Of a stretch of DNA of 64,000 nt, positions 35,600-47,594 are shown one piece after another. The stretch is from the NCBI GenBank assembly GCA_036346255.1, contig CM070620.1, positions 13,876,671 to 13,940,670 of the forward strand, read 5' to 3'. Under the pieces are notes generated by a model, which did not search any database, had not been told where the DNA came from, and saw nothing but the letters and a program-made list of their open reading frames with translations. Positions within the stretch are counted from its first letter, which is position 1, and each line of letters begins with the position of its first letter. The stretch is from Ampelocalamus luodianensis (taxonomy: Eukaryota; Streptophyta; Magnoliopsida; Poales; Poaceae). Position numbers and translations under genes: made by a program.

Positions 35600-38240
35600 C
35601 TCTGGGTTCCTAAGCGAGCGTGCGTTGGTGAGCTAGGGTTTCCAGCTAGGGAGAGTGAAATTCATCGTTTGGGGTGGGAAGCTCGGGTGGTCACGCGGAC
35701 CCGAGATCCGTCGCCTCTGCGTAGATCTTTTGCCAAAGTGGTGCAAAGTAAGGGGATGGATCGGGGTCGAGGACGCTATTCGCGTCGTTTTGGGGGTGGT
35801 CGTACTAATTTTGGGGGAAAAGGTCTGCTCTGGAGAAGTGGATGGATGATGATGATCTGTTAGCTGAGGAGGATCTGAGAGGGAAACTACACCGAGATCA
35901 AGAACAAAAGCGGAAAATCCACGAGAATCAACATGGGTTTCAACATCAATCAGGTACATTGTTTGGTTCTCATGAAGGTGATAGAACTCGAGTTGATTCT
36001 AGTGATTATCGGGGTTCAGGTAGGGGAAATTCTTTCATGTTAAGGGGTGGCAGGGTGATGTTCGTAAAGAGATTCAGGGCCGAGAAGAAGATTTGCGTAA
36101 GTTAGATATTACTAGAGGTAATTTCCCAGGAGGCTTTGCGGGTGGAGGTGGTATTCCTAAAGACAGGAATAGAGATAGTGCTAATTGGGAGTTATCTAGA
36201 GGTTTGGCTAAGGAAGAAGAAGGGAAAAAAGGATGGGGTGACATTGGTCCTCATACTGGGGTGCTTCGATTGGAAGATAGAGGAACTTGTTTTAGATGCT
36301 TATAGACTGGTCATCATCAAGCCAATGCTCTAATCCTCCTGTTTGTTATAAGTGTAAAAATGGGACATATGACTTCTGGGTGTCCGAAGGATCAGAAAAG
36401 GCTAGGGTTGAAACTTTTTGGTTTTGGGATTCCAGGCCAAGGTTTTTACAGTCTTCAAGTCCCTGGGTTACAGTTGAAGGAACAACAAGCGACTATTGGG
36501 GTTTTGATTATTCAGGAGGGGTTGGCTTCTGTGTTTAAGATTGTAGTTGAATTGAAGCATTTATTTTAAACAAATTGGAATTGGAGAGTGAGGAAGATAT
36601 CAGAGTTCGAATTTGCTGTAGTTTTTCCTTCTAAAGAAATGCTAGAGACCTGGTCTAAAACTAGAGGGGTTGAACTGGCTCTTCATTCCATCAAGGCCAA
36701 GTTTGAAAAGTCAAATATGGATCTTGATGCTTCTTCAGTCCTTTTCGCAGTTGGATTAAAGTCTCAAGCATTCCTCTTCCAGCAAAGTCTGCAGAGATTG
36801 TGAAAGAGAGAGATAGTACTGTAGGGGAACCTGTGGAAGTGGATGAGATAAGCTTGATGAGGGCTGACCCAATCAGGGTGAAGATTCTCAGTAGAGACCC
36901 TTTATCGATTAATTGCTATGTTGAAGTGTTCATTAATTCAGTGGGGTATGAGATTAAATTTTAGTCAGAAGGGGGGGGGGTGAGGAAGAAAGGAGCTCCT
37001 GTTTGTGATCATTTTAATAAATCCCATACTCGTAGAAAAGATGAAGATGATGAAGACGATGAGATTGATTCTCATGGTAATGACTACATGACTTAATGGG
37101 AGAAGCTGGCTAGGAAGTTTGGTGGGGAGCCAAATTCTAAGGATGACCAGAAAAGTGGGGATGGATCCAATCAGAACAAGTCTAAGAAACAATCTGTTAT
37201 GGAGTTGGAGGAAGAGGAGATAAGTTCTAAATCAGTGGTTAAGAAAGGTCGATCACTCCTAGTTTAACATATAATATTTTGGCAGTGAGGCCTTTAGCTT
37301 ATAGTTTCCCTAAAGATGGGATGCAGGTGAGGGGCCTGGAACAGAGGGTTTTCATCCCTAGTGTGAGTGGAGATTCAGAGCAGATTGATCAGAAGGTGGG
37401 GCAGACCTGGAAGATGACTTTGAATCTCATTGTCCTTCTGATGCTATAGTAGTTCATACTAAGACATGCCCTACCTACATGCAAGCAGCTTTGTGGCCTT
37501 GTCTTCAGCCTCCAGAAGGTTTGGACTCAAGGGAGAAACAAAATACAGGGCAACAGACTCCTTTAAGGCAGAATGAGTTACAATCTCTAGATCAGTTGGA
37601 AAAGAGTTGTCAGGTAGCAAAGGACATGGTGGATTTTGGAACTACTGAGGAGGTAAAAGATGAGGTGAGGATTAACACAGGGTGATTTGCCAAATTGGGG
37701 AAGAAGATAAGGCTCAAACTTCAAGTATGGGGGCTCTGACAGAGGTTTGGATATCTTCAAAGAGACGGGGAGGCAGGAACAACTTTAAAGAACCTTAGGT
37801 AGCAACCAGGAAGAGTATCCGTATTCAAGATCAAGGCATGCCTATGCAGGAGAAAGCAACATTACTAAAATCCATTCAGAACCTGGAAACTCAAGGTAAG
37901 TCTAATCCTTTTACTATTCTTAATGATGCTTCCTGTAGTTATTTAGAGAAGGTTGCGTCCTCCTGTGGGATCATTCTGGGATCTCAGGTTGAGTCCCCAC
38001 AAGAGGTGATTTCTGCTTTCAAGGCTAGTGAATTAGCTAGAGCTGCTATTGCCAAAGCTGAGGGGGAATCCTTAAATAAAAAAGAAAACACGGAGGACCA
38101 TGTGGATGTTACAAAAGGGGTGGAATTAGAAGAGGACAATGTGTTGACATTGTTGATAAGGAGATTAGGGGTGCTGTGAGGTTTAAAATGAAGAAGCAAG
38201 TCAAGGGGAAGCTCAAGGTGAGTGGATCCTCTCTTAAAAA
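35600..38240 (+). pseudogene. LINE ORF1 (nucleic-acid-binding protein), broken
   Basis: ORF1 of plant L1 elements makes the RNA-binding particle protein. Recognisable pieces lie in shifting frames: MDRGRGRYSRRFGGGR (from 35757), LAEEDLRGKLHRDQEQKRK (about 35860), then a double zinc-knuckle region at about 36285-36390 (CFRC, TGHHQAN, CYKCKN, GHMTSGCP) spread over three frames with a stop after CFRCL. A DUF4283-like stretch EFEFAVVFPSKEMLETW follows at about 36603, in an order unlike the usual DUF4283-then-knuckle layout, so that label is tentative. Acidic low-complexity sequence continues to ~38180. Its own start is uncertain. Confidence 0.75.
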
Positions 38241-38249
38241 AAGTTAAGC

Positions 38250-41200
38250 ATGAAGATTCTTTTCTAGAATATTAGAGACCTGGGTAACTCAGCCAGGAGA
38301 GGATAGCTTAAAGAGCTGATTCACAAAGAACGTTTTGATGCTGTGGGGGTGCAGGAGACTATTAAGTCTGACTTCACTGAAAGAGAGCTTAAAACTTTAT
38401 CTGGTAGTGGTGATTTTGGGTGGAGTTGGATTCCTGCTATTGGTCACTTGGGGGGTATTTTGCTAGGGGTGAGGAATGATTTTTTTGGAGATTGAAGGGT
38501 ATGATCATGGTAGATTCTTTGTTAGCATGGTGGTGAGAAACAAGCAGGATAATTTAGGTGGGATTTGGTAAATGTCTATGGTCCAGCGAATCACGATTTA
38601 TCTCAACAGTTTTTAGAGGAGCTTCATGGAAAGTGTCAGTAATATTTGCTATCGCTGGTTATTGGGGGAGATTTCAATTTAATTAGAAGAGTTGAGGACA
38701 AAAGTTCTGCTGGTATTAATTACAGTCTGATGGATAAGTTCAATGAATTTATTGATGATAACAGACTTTTGGAGGTCAAGAGGAGTGGTCCTAAATATAC
38801 TTGGACTAATAAACAACTTAACCCTGTTATGGTCAACCTGGATAGGATTTTGGTGTCTACTGCTTGGGAAGCCACATATCCTCTTTGTTCTGCTTATAGT
38901 CTGACTAGGATAGGTTCTGATCATACTCCTATCATTCTTTTCTCTGGGGTGGAAAGTTATGTTCCTCCAGGAAGATTTTACTTTGAGAAAAAGTGGTTAT
39001 GCCAGGAGCATTTCCGAGATCTTGTTATGGTTAAATGGGAAGAGATCACGATGAGAGCTCCTGACCAGTGTTATTCAGTAGATAAGTGGAATGGTAGTTT
39101 GGCTTCTCTTAGAAAGTATCTGAGAGGTTGGGGTGCTAACTTGAATGGAGATTGTCTCAGGGAAAATAAGCTGATTTTGGATGAGCTGAAGAGGCTGGAT
39201 AGGAAAATAGAAAATCAGACTATGTTGGCTGAGGACTGGAATTGCAGATATAAGGCTGAGAGAGATCTGGAAAAGATTTATGATATGGAGGAAAGATTCT
39301 GGCAGCAGGGGGGTAATGTGAAGTGGTTACTTCAAGGGGATGCTAATACTAGTTTCTTTCATAGTTGTGCAAATGGGAGAAGGAGAAAACACTTGATTTT
39401 TGGTCTAGATAATGGGGAGGAGCATATAACTTCTGAGGAGAGTATTAGAGATCATATTTACAGATATTATAAAGATTTGTTTGGGCAAGAATATAGGCAC
39501 ACTGTTCAGTTAGCTTCTGATTTCTGGAGGAAAGACTTTATGGTTACTAAGGAAGATGATGAGTGTCTCATGCATCCTTTCTTTGAGCAGGAGTTGCTGA
39601 GCATTATCAAAGGTTTGCCTGCTGATTCTGCTCCTAGCCCAGATGGATTTCCAACTCTGTTTTATAAAAACTTCTTCGAGAATTTGAAGAAAGTGTACAT
39701 GGAACTAGTTACAGATTTTTATCAGGGGAATCTGGATTTAAAAAGATTAAATTTTGGGGTGATTACTTTGATTCCGAAAATTAAGGATGCTGCTTCCATT
39801 AAACAATTCCGGCCCATCTGTTTGATTAATGTGAGTTTCAAAATTATCACTAAGATCTTGGCTGTGAGGCTTGGGAAGATTGTTGACATGATTATACATA
39901 AAAGTCAAATTGCTTTTATTAAAAATAGAAATATCTTGGATGGGGTGGTTTCCCTTCATGAGGTGCTTCATGAGATGAGGATTTCTAAGAGGAAGGGGGT
40001 GATTCTCAAATTGGATTATGAGAAAGCTTATGATAAGATTAATTAGGGCTTCTTGGAAAGTGTTATGAAAGGCAAAGGATTTTCTGAAACTTGATAGAGT
40101 GGGTGATGAGTTCTATTAAGGGGGGCAAAGTTTGCATTAATATTAATGGTAAGCTTGGCCCCTACTTTAAGACTCACAGGGGGTTGAGACAAGGAGACCC
40201 TTTATCTCCTTTACTTTTCAACCTGGCAGTTGATGCTTTAGCTGAGATCATTTTGAAAGCTCAAAAATAGGGATTGATTAAAGGGGCGATCTCACATTTG
40301 ATACCTGGGGGGGGGGGGTTTCTCTGCTCCAATACGCTGATGATACTGTGCTGATGATAGAGTGTGAAAAGGAGTATATTCTACATCTTAAATTTCTGTT
40401 GTATTGCTTTGAATGGATGTCTGGTCTCAAAATTAATTATCACAAAAGCGAAGTGATTGTCCTGGGGGTGGATGATGCAGAAGCTGTTAAAATCTCTAAT
40501 AATTTTAACTGCAAATTAGGGGTGTTGCCTTTATCTTATCTGTGATTTCATCTCAGTAATAGAAGTTTGGGCAGTAAAGTAGCAGGTAAAATTATTGATA
40601 AAATGAAGAAGAGGCTTGATAGTTGGAAGAACAATCTTCTTTCTTCTGGGGGGAGACTGGTCCTGACTAATAGTTGTCTTAGTAGTCAACCTATATATAA
40701 CATGGGGTTTTATAGTCTGATTAAGACGGTTTAACATAAGATGGATTCTATTAGGTCTAGATTCTTCTGGAGAGGTGCAAGTGATCGCTTTAGATTTCAT
40801 ATGGTCAAGTGGGGTGCTGTGTGTAGACCCAAGGAGTTTGGTGGTTTGGGAGTGCTTAACACCAGTCTGTTGAATAAATGTCTCCTTTGTAAGTGGTTTT
40901 GGAAGTTGAATAAAGCTAGGGATGAAATCTGGTTTAGAATTTTAAAAGCTAAGTATTTTCCGAAGGGGGATTACAGATCTTCTGTCCCTGCCAAAAGCTC
41001 CCAATTTTGGAAATCTATTCATAGGGTTCAACATTTGTTTAACAGAGGGTGTCCTTCAAGGTGGGGGATGGGAAAATTATATCCTTCTGGCATGATGTGT
41101 GGGTTGATGAGTGCCCCCTTAAGATTAGTTTTCCCCGTTTATATGCTATCTGTTCTGATTTTGATATTAAAGTGGTTGATTGTGTGGTGAATGAAACTTG

Positions 41201-41750
41201 GCACATTCATTTCGTTTGAAATTTTGGGAAAGAAGAGGAATGGCAGTGGGTTATTCTTAAGGACAGATTGGATGGGGTGGACCTGAGTGGGGAGAAAGAT
41301 CAAATGATATGGAGTTTAGACAGAAAGGTCAGTTTAATGTGAAATCTTTGTATCAGTGTCTGTCTTTTAATGGGGTCATTCATGTTTGATTGAAAAAGTT
41401 ATGGTCTAGTTCGATTCCCCTCAAAGTTAAAATTTTCTTATGGCAAATATATCTTAATAGAATTCCTACGGCGGATCAACTCATTTCTAGGAATTAGAGA
41501 GGGGATGTGAATTGTATCCTTTGCGGGGTGAGGAGGATGCGAGACATGTTCTGTTCCAGTGTGTTCTTGCTAAGTTTGTTTGGTCTTGTTGTAGGGAAGC
41601 CTTTGGTTGGAGTAATTGTCCTGATTCTCTAGAAGATTTTCATTTTAATTGGTTAGATCAGAGGGGTGCTAATGAGTATAACATCTACTTATTGAGTTTT
41701 GCAGCCTTGGTTTGGACAATTTGGAAACCAGGAATAAGATGACGATCGAG
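38250..41750 (+). pseudogene. LINE ORF2: endonuclease, reverse transcriptase, zf-RVT tail, broken
   Basis: The endonuclease opens at 38250 with MKILF, stop, NIRDLG, where TAG replaces the Trp of the usual FWNIRGL. VGVQET and later GGDFNLIR (about 38665) and GSDHTPI (about 38918) are endonuclease motifs. The RT starts within a 466-codon open frame (38646-40046): FKIITKILAVRL, QIAFIKNRNILDG, LKLDYEKAYDKIN, then a stop. RQGDPLSPLLFNLAVDAL follows at about 40190. The catalytic YADD is intact at 40333-40344, just after a ten-G run that shifts the frame. The C-terminal part includes FFWRGASDRFRFHMVKW (40761) and a zinc-binding zf-RVT-like region near 41400-41700 (VKIFLWQIYLNRIPTADQL, then CILCGVR). 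Not translatable as one protein. Confidence 0.92.
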
Positions 41751-42073
41751 AAATTTTTCCCTAAGCGGCCTTCTGAAGTTGTGTACAAATTTTTGTCCTG
41801 CTTGTAGCATTGGAGGACGGCGAGCGGACAAGAGGATCGACAAAGGCTGGATGAAATCTTATCGACGCTGGAACGCTGGATGAAAAGCTTTTGTCTTGCT
41901 GATCAAGCAGTTGCTCTTGTAGTTGATTGATGTATGAATCTTGTAATCTGACTTGGTGGTAGAGTTTGTGCTTTTGTTGCCAACTGGTAACCCCAGTTTG
42001 TGTTCCGGTTGGTTGTAAAAACAGTTTACTTGCTTTCTATAAAAGCAGGGAGATCTTTCTTTGTAAAAAAAAA

Positions 42074-42089
42074 AGGACCGTGAAGACAC
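42074..42089. repeat. Right target-site duplication of the LINE
   Basis: Exact copy of 35054-35069, immediately after the poly(A) tail. Confidence 0.93.
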
Positions 42090-42401
42090 ATAGGAGGCCC
42101 GAAAGCGTGCGTGCCATGCAGGCATGTGAAATTGAAGACGCAGAGACGCGCGCGGTACGTACGTAGTCCAGTATGTGTAGTGTGACTACATGTATCTATC
42201 TATCTACGCTTCCGTCGTCGCATATCGGCGTATGGCGTCATGGCCTTCAACCCCCGCTGCGTTTGCCCGGCCGTCGTCGCAGATGGAGTGTGTGTCTATA
42301 TATATACACACACACTCTTACAAATTTTTCGTGTAGTTCGCATTGAAGTATCTTATAATTAGTAATATGAGTATACCCAAAGTGATAATATATATATATA
42401 T
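42090..42401. other. Short segment between LINE and dispersed repeats
   Basis: Contains short TA and CA runs around 42298-42320 and a (TA) run at 42389-42405. No gene. Confidence 0.4.
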
Positions 42402-42690
42402 ATAGTAGTTACTCCCACCTCTGATATACCACCTAAAAGAATTTAACATACTCCTTTATCATTTTGGGTATACTCATATATTAATTATAAGATACTCCAC
42501 TATGAACCACACAGAAAATTCGCAAAAGAGTTCATAGTTTTTAGTATATTTTGCAAATACCTTTATATTCACACATGAAAAGGAGTATGTCTAAAAAATT
42601 ATACATACCACCTATAAAAATGTGTAAATACCACATAAGTGGTTTTATATACTTGTATACTACACATACATACTCTCGATTGCGCAAGAT
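42402..42690. repeat. Dispersed repeat copy A (atactcatat/attataagatactcc family)
   Basis: From agttactcccacctctgatatacc through ttataagatactcc, gaaccacacagaaaattcgcaaaagag and a cgattgcgcaagatactccc block ending near 42700. It is closely similar along its length to 46938-47140, except for a ~90-base stretch present only here. Confidence 0.75.
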
Positions 42691-43660
42691 ACTCCCTACG
42701 TTGTGATATACGAAATAGGGAGCAACTACTCCCGAGAGTAGAAAAAAGGCTTTCTCTCTCTCTCTCTCTGTATATATATATATTCTCTAGCTAAATGTAG
42801 AATAGTTATTCTACGCCTAGCCAGCCCACCGTGAGCGACCTAAGCCAGGTGTGTCGCGAGCGCACAATCCTCAGGCGGTGCCCCCCAACTACAGTTGGCA
42901 GGTTAGAAAACTTCTGCACCCGCGTGCGCGGGGGGCAGGGGGCTAATTTAAATGATAGTAAAACATACATATATCACAGTAAAGTGTATGTGTTTTTACT
43001 ACCGGAACACATACGTTCATATTTATTTTATCGAGACACGCCCCCCACTATCCTACCTCGATGCACGATGTCAGTAACATACAGAGTACTACCGTAGTTA
43101 CGCTGAGCATATTTCCAAGCATTGTCATTTGAGTGTAGTTAGTGGCAAGTGCCCTCGATACCCCCCATCCCGCTGGAGACGCCAGACGTCACGTCTGACA
43201 TTAAAAGAAATATACTGCACTTGTTTTCCCCTTTTTGTGATAATAAGCATAAAAACACATACAATGGTCTTTTTGTGTGTAGTTTTGTGGCAACAATTTG
43301 TGTTAGGACAGTAAACTATCTTATAAGGAGCAGTAATGGACATTAGAGAAGTAGTAAATGACCAGTTCGAGAGTTGCCACACCACTAATGCTAAACGGTA
43401 GTACATCAATAGGTAAGGAGACAATAAACGCACACACAAGAAGCGGTAATTAGACAACACAAAGTAGTAAACGCATGAGCATTTTGTGTTTTTGCTCAAG
43501 TAGTAAAGTTAAGCAAACAGTGCAGTAAAATTATATATACAAAATAGTAACAACTAACGATGACATTTTTAACATATATTATGGATGATTCGGCCAAATA
43601 GCATGGCCGATCGCTTTGTTTTATGTACATTTCATGATTAATACAAAAAGAAGGAAGATC

Positions 43661-44205
43661 CTAGTGGCCAATGTAGAACCCTAATGCAGTCCTCAAGCGA
43701 TCGTAAGCTTGCTTGTGGGCTTCGACGGGAACAGGATCAGGGAATATGTGGAGGAACGAGTCCACCTGATCCTTCACGGCGGCGAGTCGAGCTTGGAGCC
43801 GTTGGTACTGAGGATACATGTCGACCATGTGCCAGAGGAGGGCTCCAGCCTCTTCCATACTATCAGTATCGTCGACCTTTGCGCTCAACTCGTCGATGTA
43901 TTCATCGTGCCTTTGGATCGACTCTTTGACATGATCCACATAGTTGGTCAGTGTGACCTCGAGTGCGAGGTTGGCCCACCGGACATCGGAGACCAAGCCA
44001 TTGGTACAACTGGGGAGGACGTGCAGCCTGTGAATGATCGGAGACACGATATCCGGGCGACACTAGGGGGAGATCGGAGGAGGTTGCGGACTGCATAATG
44101 GTCATCAGCATTGCTAAGGGTTCGACTAGACTGATGATCGTATACAAAGGCGAGGTAGGCCAGAACTACCATGGGCATGGGAGAGGAAGAAGAGCTCGAA
44201 GGCAT
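43661..44205 (-). pseudogene. Frameshifted coiled-coil-like protein gene in the MULE remnant
   Basis: Two consecutive minus-strand frames, 44205-~44060 (MPSSSSSSPMPMVVLAYLAF, then HYAVRNLLRSPP) and 44047-43661 (SPIIHRLHVLPSCTNG to LRTALGFYIGH), join by one frameshift near 44060 into a ~180-residue product. The second part is Leu/heptad-rich (YVDHVKESIQRHDEYIDEL, then LQARLAAVKDQVDSFL) and probably coiled coil. I do not recognise a named family. It lies downstream of the transposase on the same strand. Confidence 0.5.
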
Positions 44206-44699
44206 TTTTTTACTAGTTGTGTGGAAATAATATGGGGCATGTGTGTTTTTTTGGTTAGCGGATGTCCATTCTTATAAGTCGCAGTGAAGTGGCAATGTAC
44301 GTTTTGTTTTGAAAAAAACGAGGGGTTGGTAGAATTGGTATCGTGTTTTCATCTTTACACTCGCAAACATACAAAACAAAATAGAGCGGCGAAAGTACAC
44401 TAAAATATAAGCATAATACAGTAAAAAATATTACGCATGCAGTAATTCCAAACAAAATAGAAGGTCGGTAATTTCTTGTGCATCTTATAGTAAAAGAGCT
44501 CTCACATATCATTTATAGTAAAATAACATGATTTTTGCAATAAGAGAGTTCGGATTTACAGTAAAAAAATACAACGTGAGCCGAATAGCGTGCTCTGTTT
44601 TCCAATTAGCAGATGTAACACAGTAGCACACATACAACAATGCAGTAAACAGTTTACTAAATGTAAGTAAAAAACATGGCTATTCAAAGATGTATCGTT

Positions 44700-46200
44700 G
44701 TCATCCGACCCTACAAAGGAGATCATGTCGCGTTGTCCTCTTTTGATTCATCGTCATCAATCAGCTGGCGGCATGTACCGAACATTCCTCTCCCTCGCCC
44801 CCTCCTCCCTCTCCCCCTCCCCTGCCCCTGCCACTCCTGGCCCCTGCCCACTATTTTTGGGTAGCGTTGTGCAAGTATTATTGTTGTGACCGTCTTTCAG
44901 GCCGCAGGTGCCGCACATCCTCGTCATCTTCTTCCCCCACCAAGGCAGAACTTTGTTATGGTTCATCATTGACTCATTAGTGACCCTTGGGCTATCATAG
45001 AGGAGGCACAAATGGATTGATCGTATCGTCGTCCACTTCATTGGGCTCAACGGTCTCGTCAGCCACCGGGCCAATGTCATTGGGTATGGTATCAAGTCGC
45101 ATCCGGCGCCTCGGACCTCCATGGATCCGTCAGATGTAAGACTTGATTCGTACTTTACACCACACCCATAGCCCGTGTCAGTAAGGTGGTGTGTCGATAC
45201 ATCTCAGTCGTCCCATCAGGTCCGACCTGCATGAGGCCATGTCCATGGTACGACACGTCTACCCTTGCATTCCTCATGTATCTATGGAGCACGTGAGCTT
45301 ACTAGGATACTATCGACCGCAAGTGGTGAACGCCGCACCATGTGCGCACAAAGCAACCATACAGAGGTAAACCAAGATGTATTAACAAAGAAAATACACA
45401 GCAATGAGAGTAAAATGAATATATGTACTCCACAAGAATAATATAAGAGATCGACAGAACTATTAGCCAAGAGACAAGAAAAGTACCCGTGGTGCTCCCA
45501 CCGCTTGCATTCACAGCTATATCTACACGTTTCCTCACCACCACCTTGAAATCGTGTTGTGACCACGTGAACGTCGAGACTATTTCCGTGAGACACGAGG
45601 AATAGGCCATTTGGGTGGTATCGACACTTATGCGGAAGGCTGTACTGGAGAAGTATGTCTCCTTGTACTCTTTGAACACCACAGGCGTGTACACCCTGCC
45701 CAGCTGCTCCTCGAACAGGAATAGAGTGTCTCTCACTGGTTGGCTCTGAGAGCACGCAAGATGGTATATGTCATGTAGTAGGCACATAAACGACATGAAG
45801 TAAGATAGTTAACTATAAATCATGGGAACAACCAAAGTAAATGCGTATAAAAGTTATAGTAAACCTATTTTTTCACTACGTATCGTTGAGCAATGCATCT
45901 CCTGAGCATCAGAGTGCTTCCTCTTCTGCAGCACCCGGTGCATCTTCCGTGTAAATTGGAGGAGCGAAGTCATGTTATCCACGATGTTCTAGTTTACCAT
46001 CTTGTTCATAATCTCGCTTCTTTGCCTGGATGTCATCCCACTGCAGTAGACGTCCTTGAAGTACGTTGCGATCCACCTTTCACGCAGGTCATAGAGTCTA
46101 GTAATGGCTTGCTCTGCTTGAGGTTGTAATGTCTCACCAGATCCTCCAATGCATTCCCGAACTCTCTTGAAGTAAGCAGATGGATTATGACAGAAACCAA
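44700..46200 (-). pseudogene. FAR1-type Mutator-like transposase, C-terminal half, degenerate
   Basis: Reading down the minus strand from 46200: NALEDLVRHYNLKQSKPL in one frame, then in another LYDLRERWIATYFKDVYCSGM plus TSRQRSEIMNKMV (about 46095-45990), the stretch where FAR1/FHY3-like transposases have WxxxYFKxxFCAGMxTTQRSES. Next EEQLGRVYTPVVFKEYKETYF (about 45705-45640), then a SWIM zinc-finger-like CRYSCECKRWEHHGYFSC (about 45530-45475) in a neighbouring frame, and finally a knuckle CGLKDGHNNNTC near 44915-44880. The N-terminal DNA-binding and first catalytic portions are absent. Frameshifts and stops rule out activity. Confidence 0.7.
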
Positions 46201-46446
46201 ATGCTACTTCAGCCCGTCGTGCTTCGTGTATAGCCGATTTAGGTGACGTGCGATTTTTTTTTTACTGTCGATTTCATTGCTGATCGCTTTGATATAGGTT
46301 TTTACTGCCAAATTGGACGATACCAAGACTTTTGCCGCCGATCGCAACATGCACACGTGTATTTTATGTTTTATTGCCGATCCCACATGGGAAGCACGCG
46401 AGTTGGCACACCGTGCGGCCCAGGCTGTGACCCACACGTAGAATAG

Positions 46447-46472
46447 CTATTCAGCGCTCGAGCGCTGAATAG
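46447..46472. repeat. Perfect 26-bp palindrome at the MULE remnant edge
   Basis: The half-site ctattcagcgctc is followed by its exact reverse complement. It overlaps the right terminal repeat of the FAR1-type element (46437-46452). Confidence 0.9.
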
Positions 46473-46474
46473 TG

Positions 46475-46477
<3 letters not shown>

Positions 46478-46516
<39 letters not shown>
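46478..46516. repeat. (AC)n microsatellite
   Basis: About 19 uninterrupted AC/CA units. Confidence 0.95.
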
Positions 46517-46517
<1 letters not shown>

Positions 46518-46531
46518 TAGACGCCCGTTTC

Positions 46532-46884
46532 GTACTCCCGGGAGTACATACTCCCACTTCGAATATAGCACTTAAACGAATATATTATACTTTTGTATCA
46601 TTTTCAATATTCTTAAATACCAATTATAAGATACTCCAATGCAACTTGATTGAAAATTTTTCATTGGAGCCCTTAATTTTTGATATATACCCTTTTTATA
46701 TATAAAAGAAGTATATACATAAATTTTGCTACAAAAGGTGAAGTTTAATCAAATTTTTCATGGAACTCACTTTGGTGTATCTTATAATCATTATTAGAGT
46801 ATCTTATAATCTTATAGATAAAGAGGTATCATCATATGATTTAAGTGGTATATGAGAAGTGGGAGTACGTACTCCCAGGAGTAC
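46532..46884. mobile_element. 353-bp MITE with palindromic ends (gtactcc family, complete copy)
   Basis: The left end GTACTCCCGGGAGTAC plus atactcccacttc and the reverse complement of the right end GTACTCCTGGGAGTAC plus gtactcccacttc give a TIR of at least 40 bp. Each tip is itself a near-perfect palindrome. The interior holds ttataagatactcc and atataccctttttatatat blocks shared with the other copies. No coding capacity. Confidence 0.8.
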
Positions 46885-46937
46885 TATACCATTTTCCTAT
46901 ACGTGTGTGTGTGTGTGTATACTTTCTACTCCGAGGT

Positions 46938-47140
46938 ATAGTTACTCCCACCTCTGATATACCACTTAAAAGAACTTGACATACTCCTTTATCACTTTGG
47001 GTATACTCATATACTAATTATAAGATACTCCAATACGAACCACACGAAAAATTTGCAAAAGAGTCCATAGTTTTTAGCATATTTTGTAAATACCTTCATA
47101 TTCGCATCCAATACTCTCGGTTGTGCAAGATACTCACTAC
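46938..47140. repeat. Dispersed repeat copy B (partner of 42402-42690)
   Basis: Opens gttactcccacctctgatatacc and ends ggttgtgcaagatactcactac. Runs parallel to copy A apart from the stretch missing here. Confidence 0.75.
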
Positions 47141-47465
47141 AGTACGTACTCCCACTTCTCATATATCATATAAATCATATGATGATACCTCTTTATCTAT
47201 TTGAGAATACTCTAGTAATTATTATAAGATACCCCAAATTGAGTTCCATGAAAAATTTCATCAAATTCCACTTTTTATAGTAAAATTTGTGTATATATAC
47301 TTCTTTTATATATGAAAAAGGGTATATCGCAAAAATAAGGGGCTTCAATGAATTTTTTCAATCAAGTCACATTAGAGAATCTTATAATTTGTATTTAAGT
47401 ATATTGAAAGTGATAAATAACTATACTATGTTCGTTTAAGTGGTATATTGGAAGTGAGAGTGTGT
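47141..47465. repeat. Further copy of the gtactcc MITE family
   Basis: Starts gtacgtactcccacttctcatatat, passes through ttataagataccccaaa and ttatagtaaaatttgtgtatata, and ends near aagtggtatattggaagtgagag, the mirror of the start. It is probably a complete but decayed element. Confidence 0.65.
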
Positions 47466-47594
47466 ATGGTGGCCTTGACGTGGTTCTCGTAGATATATGT
47501 ATATATGGTCCAGTACCCACGGGTTCACGTGCGCACATATTTCGCTCATATAGTTGCTTTGATGAACCGATGTGCAAACTATACGGAGCTAGGA

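Larger units (their letters stand above)
35070..42074 (+). mobile_element. Full-length, decayed L1-type LINE (non-LTR retrotransposon)
   Basis: A ~7.0-kb unit with ORF1 carrying CCHC knuckles, then ORF2 with an apurinic-type endonuclease, reverse transcriptase and a zf-RVT-like tail, ending in ten A residues at 42065-42074. It is flanked by an exact 16-bp target duplication, as expected from target-primed reverse transcription. No LTRs. Several G-runs, stop codons and frameshifts break both ORFs, yet the long RT frame (466 codons) and intact duplication suggest moderate age. Confidence 0.95.
42800..46452 (-). mobile_element. Mutator-like element remnant with a FAR1-type transposase
   Basis: gaatagttattctacg at 42800-42815 and the reverse complement of 46437-46452 (gaatagctattctacg) match at 15 of 16 positions in inverted orientation, and decayed FAR1-type transposase sequence lies between them on the minus strand. 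Short terminal repeats and the lack of an identified 9-bp duplication leave the borders provisional. The AT-rich stretches between genes are full of agtaaa/cagtaaa words. Confidence 0.5.
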
